This document shows positions 1 through 4,990 of a stretch of 7,100 nt of DNA, in pieces. The position numbers and the translations under genes were made by a program. Every line of letters starts with the position of its first letter. Position 1 is the first letter of the stretch. The notes beneath the pieces are model-generated. The model had not been told where the DNA came from. It did not search any database and worked only from the letters and a program-made list of their open reading frames with translations. This DNA comes from Christiangramia sp. (GTDB lineage Bacteria; Bacteroidota; Bacteroidia; Flavobacteriales; Flavobacteriaceae), in assembly GCA_024644145.1 (NCBI GenBank), contig JAHELO010000006.1, positions 7,207 through 14,306 of the forward strand, written 5' to 3'.

Positions 1-1
1 A

Positions 2-904
2 AATTCCATCACCTCAGATTCCAAAAAGTCTTCAATTATTTTAAAAGAGTTCTCCAGGGCTATAGACGCCTTAGATCAACGCAATAATTTCCTTTTTGGG
101 ATTATTGCCAATGGCTTCTTTCTTTGGGATCTCCGGCAGTCCTACAGGCTGGAACAGTGGATTGAACATCATCATGCTGCTGTAGAACACTGGTTTGAAG
201 CTGTTGAACGTGTTGATGCATATAACAGTTTAGGGAATTTTGCTTTCAACCATCAGGATTATACCTATCCAGAAATTTTGAACAACGCTCAGGGTACTCA
301 CGCCAAAGAACTGGGACATCCACTATTGGAACCTTCCAAGCGTATCACAAATGATTTCAGAATCGACGGAGAGCAGTTCTTTATTATCACCGGAGCGAAT
401 ATGGCCGGGAAAAGTACTTTTCTAAGAACTGTGGCGCTTCAAATCCTTATGTCTAATATAGGCTTGCCTGTTTGCGCCCGGTCCTGCAGTTATGCTCCTG
501 TTAAACTTATTACCAGTATGCGCACCAGCGATTCCTTAGGCGATGATGAATCTTACTTCTTTTCTGAACTTAAGCGGTTGAAATTTATTGTAGACAAGAT
601 CCAAACTGAAAATTATTTTATAATCCTGGACGAGATCCTTAAAGGCACTAATAGTACAGATAAGGCAATTGGTTCACGGAAATTCGTGCAGAGACTGGTT
701 GGCACAAATTCCACTGGGATCATTGCCACACACGATCTTAGCCTGTGTGAGATAAGCGAGGAATTAGCTCAGGTGGAGAATTTTTATTTCGATGCAGAAA
801 TCCTGCATGATGAACTTCATTTCGATTATCACTTGAAAAAGGGCATCTGCCAGAATATGAACGCCTCCTTCCTCCTTAGGAAGATGAAAATCGTTGAAGA
901 GTAG
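2..904 (+). CDS. MutS-family DNA mismatch repair-like ATPase, C-terminal part (5' end outside window)
   Basis: The frame is open from base 2, so the gene begins upstream of the window; 300 residues and the TAG stop are visible. It holds the MutS ABC-type ATPase domain: Walker A GANMAGKST at 392-418, a signature-like stretch SDSLGDDESYFFSELKRLK, Walker B FIILDEILKGTN and the H-loop ATHD. The first ~90 visible residues (helical, with NGFFLWDL and RLEQW) look like the core/lever region that precedes the ATPase in MutS relatives. Known family: MutS proteins bind DNA distortions and couple this to ATP hydrolysis. Bacteroidota carry a shorter MutS-like paralogue, often with N-terminal membrane helices and no mismatch-recognition domain. 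The ESYFFSEL version of the signature (canonical MutS has a GRSTF-type sequence) suggests this paralogue rather than true MutS, but the deciding N-terminus is not visible. No helix-turn-helix tail or Smr domain follows the ATPase, which argues against MutS2. Confidence 0.9.
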   Translation, partial: NSITSDSKKSSIILKEFSRAIDALDQRNNFLFGIIANGFFLWDLRQSYRLEQWIEHHHAAVEHWFEAVERVDAYNSLGNFAFNHQDYTYPEILNNAQGTHAKELGHPLLEPSKRITNDFRIDGEQFFIITGANMAGKSTFLRTVALQILMSNIGLPVCARSCSYAPVKLITSMRTSDSLGDDESYFFSELKRLKFIVDKIQTENYFIILDEILKGTNSTDKAIGSRKFVQRLVGTNSTGIIATHDLSLCEISEELAQVENFYFDAEILHDELHFDYHLKKGICQNMNASFLLRKMKIVEE

Positions 905-952
905 TCTTAACATCCCAGAAGATTACAGGAGCCTCCTTTAAATATTAGCAAG

Positions 953-960
953 TATATTTG
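953..960 (+). promoter_or_regulatory. Bacteroidota-type -7 promoter box for the metal-dependent hydrolase gene
   Basis: TATATTTG is a perfect match to the Bacteroidota primary-sigma -7 consensus TAnnTTTG. It ends only five bases before the ATG at 966, so transcription would start about at the start codon. I see no TTG at the expected -33 distance. The same ten bases AAGTATATTT recur before the next gene. Confidence 0.55.
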
Positions 961-965
961 CCCCT

Positions 966-1970
966 ATGGATTCACTTACCCAGATCGTTTTAGGGGCAGC
1001 TGTTGGTGAAGCAGTGCTAGGTAAAAAAGTTGGAAATAAGGCGATGCTTTATGGAGCCATTGCTGGCACTATCCCCGACCTTGATACGTTTGCAGGAAAT
1101 TTTTTCGATACAATCACCGCTATAGAAATTCACCGGGGTTTTACACATTCCATAGTATTCGCAGTAATCTTTGCCCCTGTTTTTGGCTGGCTTATCTCAA
1201 AAATTGAATCCAGCAGTGAAGTGACCTGGAAAAACTGGTCCTGGTTGATGTTCTGGGGGCTGTTCACACATCCTCTCCTGGATGCACACACCACATGGGG
1301 AACACAGCTTTTCTGGCCTTTTGATCTTCGCCTGGCTTATAAGAACATCTTTGTAATAGATCCCTTGTACACCTTGCCATTTCTGGTTTTTCTTATCCTG
1401 GCTATGAGCAATAAGAGAAGTGACCCGAAACGCAGAAAATTTAATACTGCAGGGCTGCTTTTGAGCAGTTTCTATCTACTCATCATTACCCCGGGACTTA
1501 AATTATATACCTATCAGAAATTTGAAAATGCCCTTGAATCACAAGAAATTGCATACGAAAGGTTAGATACCAGGCCTACTCCCCTAAACGCGATCCTATG
1601 GACCGCAAATATTGAATCTGAAGATCGATTTTATATTGGAAATTATTCCATTTTTGACAGTCAGCCTATTAATTTTTACCAGGTTCCTAAAAATCATGAA
1701 TTAGCCGGACCCCTGCAGAAGGACCCTAATTTTAACAGGCTTATTCAAATAAGCGAAGGCTGGTATAGTCTTTCCCAGGAGAATGACAACTTATACTTTA
1801 ATGATCTTAGATTTGGAAAGATGGATATTGAAGATCCGGAGGCTCCATTCATTTTTAGCTATCTACTCACTAAGGAACATGGAGAACTTAGCGCCACTGA
1901 GACTGAAAAAGAAATTACCGATGCTAAAAAGCTTCTTCCAAGACTTTGGGCCCGCATTTTAGGTAATTAA
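966..1970 (+). CDS. YdjM/DUF457-family membrane-bound metal-dependent hydrolase
   Basis: A complete protein of 334 residues. The start MDSLTQIVLGAAVGEA is the usual N-terminus of this family, which fixes the ATG. Likely metal-binding motifs, all in the first third: PDLD (37-40), HRGFTHS (56-62) and THPLLDAHTTWGT (101-113) with His102, Asp106 and His108. Hydrophobic, probably membrane-spanning segments lie at about 63-78, 93-104, 131-147 and 161-177. The rest (~180-334) is a soluble domain with a charged end. Family knowledge: these are inner-membrane proteins annotated as predicted metal-dependent hydrolases. E. coli YdjM is a LexA-regulated relative, and the substrate is unknown. The gene starts 61 bases after the MutS-like gene and carries its own -7 box. 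I see no LexA-like operator. The fold assignment is firm; the enzymatic activity is only predicted. Confidence 0.88.
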   Translation: MDSLTQIVLGAAVGEAVLGKKVGNKAMLYGAIAGTIPDLDTFAGNFFDTITAIEIHRGFTHSIVFAVIFAPVFGWLISKIESSSEVTWKNWSWLMFWGLFTHPLLDAHTTWGTQLFWPFDLRLAYKNIFVIDPLYTLPFLVFLILAMSNKRSDPKRRKFNTAGLLLSSFYLLIITPGLKLYTYQKFENALESQEIAYERLDTRPTPLNAILWTANIESEDRFYIGNYSIFDSQPINFYQVPKNHELAGPLQKDPNFNRLIQISEGWYSLSQENDNLYFNDLRFGKMDIEDPEAPFIFSYLLTKEHGELSATETEKEITDAKKLLPRLWARILGN

Positions 1971-1971
1971 G

Positions 1972-1979
1972 TATATTTA
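1972..1979 (+). promoter_or_regulatory. Possible -7 promoter box for the DUF885 gene
   Basis: TATATTTA matches the TAnnTTTG consensus except for the last base. TTTG at 1945-1948 lies 23 bases upstream, at the far end of the spacing allowed for a -33 element. It would give a leader of roughly 10-12 bases before the ATG at 1995. The gap from the preceding gene is only 24 bases, so read-through from upstream is an equally good explanation. Confidence 0.35.
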
Positions 1980-1994
1980 GAAAAAATTCCACTT

Positions 1995-3707
1995 ATGCGA
2001 TTTCTTCAGGCTATTCTGGCCATTTTAATATTTTTTTCCGGTTCAGTATATTCACAGAAAGATTCTTTAGTCCTCCAAAAGCTTATTAAAAAATTTCAGG
2101 AACATGAACCTTATAACCGTTCCCAATATCCGCTAGGCTTATATACCCGGAGCCATTATAAAAATGAAGCTGAATTCGCAGAAAAGTTGCTGGTAGATCT
2201 TAAAAACCTGAAGCCAGATCAACTTACAGAATCTCAAAAAATTTCTGCCGCTCTTCTTAAATATGATCTCAGGAATACCGTCAAGACTTACGAATACAAA
2301 GCCTATTTGAACCCATTGCTTTCTGATGCAGGATTCCATCTCAGCCTGAATTACCATATTCGTGATCTTAATAATTATGAACAGGTAAAGGCTTATTTGG
2401 ATAAACTGAATGCAATCCCAACCTATGTAGATCAGCATTTCATTCTTTTAAGAGAAGGTTTACGGGAAGGAATTACACAGCCACTAGTGATTTTTGAGGG
2501 TTATGAAAACACATACGACAGCCAGATCGTCGAAGATTACAGAGATAGCTATTTTTATAAACCTTTTGAACATCTACCGGGAACATTATCAAAGAAGCAA
2601 AAAGATTCGGTTTTAAGTGTGGCTGAAAAGGCGATCACAATGAATGTAATTCCTGAATTCAGGAAGATCAAGAAATTTTTCGAAACCGAATATTTTCCAA
2701 AAACCAGAACTGCACTAGGACTCTCTGAAACTCCCCGGGGCAGGGAACATTACGATTACCTACTTGAATATTATACCACCCTGGGGCTAAACGCCGATCA
2801 AGTTCATAATATAGGTTTAACAGAAGTAGACCGCATTAATAAAGAAATGAAAAAGGTAATGGCACAGACGGGTTTTCAAGGATCTTTTTCTCAATTTTTC
2901 AAGTTCCTGAGAACAGATGAGCAGTTCTATGCAGACACCCCGGAAGAGTTACTTATGTTCGCCCGCGATATTGCCAAAAGAATAGATGCCAAATTACCGG
3001 CATATTTCACCAAACTTCCGCGTAAACCTTATGGAGTGGCTGAAGTTCCAGCAGCTATCGCCCCCAAATATACTACTGGCAGGTATATTGGAGCTTCCAA
3101 TGAAACCCAGCCCGGTTATTACTGGGTAAACACATATGATCTTGCTAGCCGGCCAAAATATGTCTTGCCTTCCCTCACTGCACATGAGGCTGTTCCCGGT
3201 CATCACCTTCAGATCTCGCTGAATAATGAGCTAGGTGAAGAAATACCTGAATTCAGGAGGAAATTTTATATATCGGCATTTGGCGAAGGCTGGGGTCTTT
3301 ACTCAGAATTCCTTGCCGAAGAAATGGGCATTTACCGAAATCCATATGAGATCTTCGGAAAACTAACCTATGAACAATGGCGGGCTTGCCGCCTGGTAGT
3401 TGATACCGGCATCCATGCGAAAGGATGGACCAGAGAGCAGGCGGTAGATTTTATGAAAAACAATACCGCTCTGTCTATTCATGAAGTAAATACAGAAGTA
3501 GATCGCTATATCTCCTGGCCAGGCCAGGCAGTATCATATAAAATCGGGGAATTAAAAATAAGAGAATTAAGAAAAAAGGCTGAAGAAGCTCTGGGCCAGA
3601 GGTTCGATATCAGGAAATTTCATGAAGTTATACTGGAAGAAGGTGTAGTTACCCTGCCAATTCTGGAAGAACGGGTGATGGAATATATTTCAGACAATTC
3701 ACATTAA
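1995..3707 (+). CDS. Exported DUF885-family protein, putative zinc metallopeptidase
   Basis: A complete protein of 570 residues. Residues 1-20 form a Sec signal peptide (hydrophobic core LQAILAILIFFSG, likely cleavage VYS|Q at 20/21, with the N-terminal Gln common in Bacteroidota). The mature protein is therefore periplasmic or released. The catalytic-type motif HEAVPGHH is at 397-404 and is followed by GEGWGLYSE at 430-438, where a Glu would supply the third zinc ligand as in gluzincins. Conserved C-terminal blocks include DTGIHAKGW (470-478) and EVDRYISWPGQAVSYKIG (501-518). Family knowledge: DUF885 proteins share this HExxxGHH/EGWxxYxE arrangement and are regarded as probable zinc-dependent peptidases; substrates of most are unknown. 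All motif residues are intact, so activity is likely. It may be co-transcribed with the hydrolase gene 24 bases upstream. No clear terminator follows. Confidence 0.9.
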   Translation: MRFLQAILAILIFFSGSVYSQKDSLVLQKLIKKFQEHEPYNRSQYPLGLYTRSHYKNEAEFAEKLLVDLKNLKPDQLTESQKISAALLKYDLRNTVKTYEYKAYLNPLLSDAGFHLSLNYHIRDLNNYEQVKAYLDKLNAIPTYVDQHFILLREGLREGITQPLVIFEGYENTYDSQIVEDYRDSYFYKPFEHLPGTLSKKQKDSVLSVAEKAITMNVIPEFRKIKKFFETEYFPKTRTALGLSETPRGREHYDYLLEYYTTLGLNADQVHNIGLTEVDRINKEMKKVMAQTGFQGSFSQFFKFLRTDEQFYADTPEELLMFARDIAKRIDAKLPAYFTKLPRKPYGVAEVPAAIAPKYTTGRYIGASNETQPGYYWVNTYDLASRPKYVLPSLTAHEAVPGHHLQISLNNELGEEIPEFRRKFYISAFGEGWGLYSEFLAEEMGIYRNPYEIFGKLTYEQWRACRLVVDTGIHAKGWTREQAVDFMKNNTALSIHEVNTEVDRYISWPGQAVSYKIGELKIRELRKKAEEALGQRFDIRKFHEVILEEGVVTLPILEERVMEYISDNSH

Positions 3708-3795
3708 TTTTCAGCTCTTATTAGAAACCGCCTTTTCCACCAGAGCAATCTTAATATTCGATTGCCTATCAAGGAGCTGTAATATCTCTATCAGT

Positions 3796-3803
3796 TATCT
3801 TTG
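3796..3803 (+). promoter_or_regulatory. Bacteroidota-type -7 promoter box for the PhnA-like gene
   Basis: TATCTTTG is a perfect TAnnTTTG match, 18 bases before the ATG at 3822, implying a leader of about 14 bases. No TTG sits at the usual -33 distance. The box overlaps an in-frame TTG at 3801, which argues that translation starts at the downstream ATG. Confidence 0.6.
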
Positions 3804-3821
3804 CAGCCAAATTCATTTATC

Positions 3822-4400
3822 ATGTCTATTGAACAAAGTTTAAAAGAACGTAGTGATTCCACCTGCGAATTATGTGGTAATACGGAAGATTTGAATGTTT
3901 ATAAGATCCCTGAATCTCCTCAGGCAGGTCTTGAAAACAGCATCCTAATATGCAATACCTGTAAAGAGCAGATCGAAGATCCGGAAAAGACTGAACCAAA
4001 TCACTGGCGTTGCTTAAACGATAGCATGTGGAGCACGATCCCGGCAGTACAGGTTATGGCCTGGAGAATGCTTAACAGGTTGAAATCTGAGGGCTGGCCC
4101 AATGATCTCCTGGAGATGATGTACATGGAAGATGAGGTAAAGGAATGGGCAAAGGCCGGAATAAAGTCGGATCAGTCTATAAACTCCATCATTCATAAAG
4201 ACAGTAACGGGGCGGTGATAGAAGCCGGTGACACCGTAGTCCTTACGAAAGACCTTAATGTAAAGGGATCCAGTCTAACCGCAAAGCGAGGAACAGCGGT
4301 GAGAAGAGTTTCTCTGGTGCATGATAATGCTGAACAGATAGAAGGAAAAGTCGAAGGCCAACAGATCGTCATTCTCACAAAATTTGTAAAGAAAGTATAA
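3822..4400 (+). CDS. PhnA domain-containing zinc-ribbon protein
   Basis: 192 residues from ATG 3822. An in-frame TTG at 3801 would add seven residues, but it lies inside the predicted -7 box, and MSIEQSLKERS is the natural beginning. The N-terminus has a zinc-ribbon-like C-x2-C pair (Cys15/Cys18, CELC) and a second pair (Cys45/Cys48, CNTC). The C-terminus (about 127-192) is the PhnA SH3-like domain: DSNGAVIEAGDTVVLTKDLNVKG, RGTAV, IEGKVEGQQIVILTKFVKK. Between them is a Trp-rich helical insert (about 60-115, with HWRCLNDSMW and WRMLNRL) absent from the ~110-residue E. coli PhnA/YjdM but, as I recall, present in longer relatives. Family knowledge: despite the name, PhnA of this type is not an established phosphonate enzyme; its role is unknown. 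No phosphonate-use genes are nearby. It has its own promoter after a 114-base gap. Confidence 0.88.
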   Translation: MSIEQSLKERSDSTCELCGNTEDLNVYKIPESPQAGLENSILICNTCKEQIEDPEKTEPNHWRCLNDSMWSTIPAVQVMAWRMLNRLKSEGWPNDLLEMMYMEDEVKEWAKAGIKSDQSINSIIHKDSNGAVIEAGDTVVLTKDLNVKGSSLTAKRGTAVRRVSLVHDNAEQIEGKVEGQQIVILTKFVKKV

Positions 4401-4422
4401 TTTCAAGAACCAATCACCAAAG

Positions 4423-4465
4423 CAGATCTCATCTACAGGTTAAAATCATCCTTAAAGATGATCTG
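4423..4465 (+). other. Possible competing hairpins in the PhnA-like gene 3' region
   Basis: ATCATC (4445-4450) and GATGAT (4457-4462) form a perfect 6-bp inverted repeat with a 6-base loop. The same 3' arm can instead pair upstream: CAGATC (4423-4428) with GATCTG (4460-4465), plus ATC (4431-4433) with GAT (4457-4459), leaving a two-base bulge. No U-run follows, so this is not a standard terminator. Both stems are short and could be chance. Confidence 0.2.
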
Positions 4466-4521
4466 GCAAACGCTAAACTGGACGGAGGTTAGAGAATGAG
4501 TTTAAATTAACCCTGGCTTTC

Positions 4522-4529
4522 TATTTTTG
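4522..4529 (+). promoter_or_regulatory. Bacteroidota-type -7 promoter box for the VF530-family gene
   Basis: TATTTTTG is a perfect TAnnTTTG match. Transcription would start near 4534, giving a leader of about 58 bases before the ATG at 4592, much longer than for the other genes here. No TTG is found at the -33 distance. In an AT-rich gap a chance match is possible. Confidence 0.45.
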
Positions 4530-4549
4530 GAATGAGTATAAAATTATAA

Positions 4550-4569
4550 GAGCCTAACCGCCTAGGCTC
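4550..4569 (+). promoter_or_regulatory. Hairpin in the leader of the VF530-family gene
   Basis: GAGCCTA (4550-4556) and TAGGCTC (4563-4569) are perfect inverted repeats around a 6-base loop. A GGAGG follows at 4570-4574, but it is 17 bases from the ATG, too far to act as a normal Shine-Dalgarno sequence. No U-run follows, so it is not a terminator. It could be an mRNA stem affecting translation or stability, or an operator half-site pair; the sequence does not decide between these. Confidence 0.4.
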
Positions 4570-4591
4570 GGAGGCTAAACTAAGTAACCAT

Positions 4592-4810
4592 ATGAATTCA
4601 CAACCAAACAATCCTTTACACGGTATGAAACTGGCAACCATCTTGGAAATGTTGCAGAAGCATTACGGCTGGGAAGGGCTTGCCGACAGGATTAATATCA
4701 ATTGTTTTAAGAGTGATCCTTCCATAAAATCAAGTCTCAAATTCTTAAGAAGAACACCATGGGCCAGAGAAAAGGTGGAAAGGCTTTTTTTAAAGACAGA
4801 TTTTAATTAA
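4592..4810 (+). CDS. VF530-family (DUF2132) small DNA-binding protein
   Basis: A complete small protein of 72 residues. Almost all of it matches what I know of the VF530 family: [20 protein letters not shown] (7-26), [13 protein letters not shown] (27-39) and the hallmark [20 protein letters not shown] with KVERLFL (41-67). The family is named after a Vibrio fischeri protein of known structure and is annotated as having double-strand DNA-binding activity; its cellular role is not established. The many Lys and Arg residues in the second half suit DNA binding. There is no signal peptide or membrane segment. The ATG is the only start that preserves the NPLHG block with a short lead. The gene stands alone between a 191-base gap and a 180-base gap, with its own -7 box and a hairpin-containing leader, and it converges on the M49 gene. 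Confidence 0.9.
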   Translation: MNSQPNNPLHGMKLATILEMLQKHYGWEGLADRININCFKSDPSIKSSLKFLRRTPWAREKVERLFLKTDFN

Positions 4811-4830
4811 AAGCTAGGACCTCTGCTTTT
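4809..4830 (+). terminator. Weak candidate terminator of the VF530-family gene
   Basis: AAAAGC (4809-4814) pairs with GCTTTT (4825-4830). The stem can extend by A4816-T4824, G4817-C4823 and a G-U pair after one bulged base. The four T's at the end are part of the stem and no further U-run follows, so termination would be weak. The stem begins within the TAA stop codon. Confidence 0.3.
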
Positions 4831-4935
4831 ACCAGATCAAGGGAGTGAGACACTCAAACAAATTTAGTATTGTTATAGATTCATTAAGCTCTTAAGTCTA
4901 AGAAAAAAGGCAGAGCAAAATTCTAGTAAAGATCT

Positions 4936-4968
4936 AAAAAAATAAAGCCCGGCAGTTGCCGGGCTTTA
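4936..4968 (-). terminator. Strong intrinsic terminator of the M49 peptidase gene
   Basis: A perfect 12-bp inverted repeat (4943-4954 with 4957-4968, core GCCCGGCA/TGCCGGGC) is followed on the minus strand by seven consecutive U's (the A-run at 4936-4942). It begins about 22 bases after the stop codon of the M49 gene. On the plus strand only a mixed A/T stretch follows the hairpin, so it would stop converging VF530 transcripts less efficiently. Confidence 0.9.
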
Positions 4969-4990
4969 AATATATCAGAAGAATGAAATT

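Noticed and set aside
278..904. A TTG start at 278 giving a self-contained 208-residue ATPase
   Set aside because: The same frame is open back to base 2 and the upstream residues look like the MutS core region, so 278 is internal to a longer gene.
2139..2438. 99-codon reading frame on the minus strand within the DUF885 gene
   Set aside because: It lies entirely inside a well-supported gene and its translation has no recognisable motif. Similar frames at 2994-3206, 4014-4196, 4193-4378 and 5737-5940 are rejected for the same reason.
3712..3779. CAGCTC (3712-3717) and GAGCTG (3774-3779) as a hairpin after the DUF885 gene
   Set aside because: Only six base pairs with a 56-base loop and no U-run; most likely chance. 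The rest of the 114-base gap shows only the PhnA-gene promoter.
3801..3821. TTG start for the PhnA-like gene
   Set aside because: It falls inside a perfect -7 box and adds a non-conserved stretch; the ATG at 3822 fits the family start.
4843..4855. GAGTG/CACTC mini-hairpin in the gap between the converging genes
   Set aside because: A five-base stem with no U-run or other context; too short to support.
4821..4915. CTCTGC (4821-4826) and GCAGAG (4910-4915) inverted repeat in the convergent gap
   Set aside because: The flanking match is imperfect and the loop is over 80 bases; no mobile-element gene or target duplication is present.
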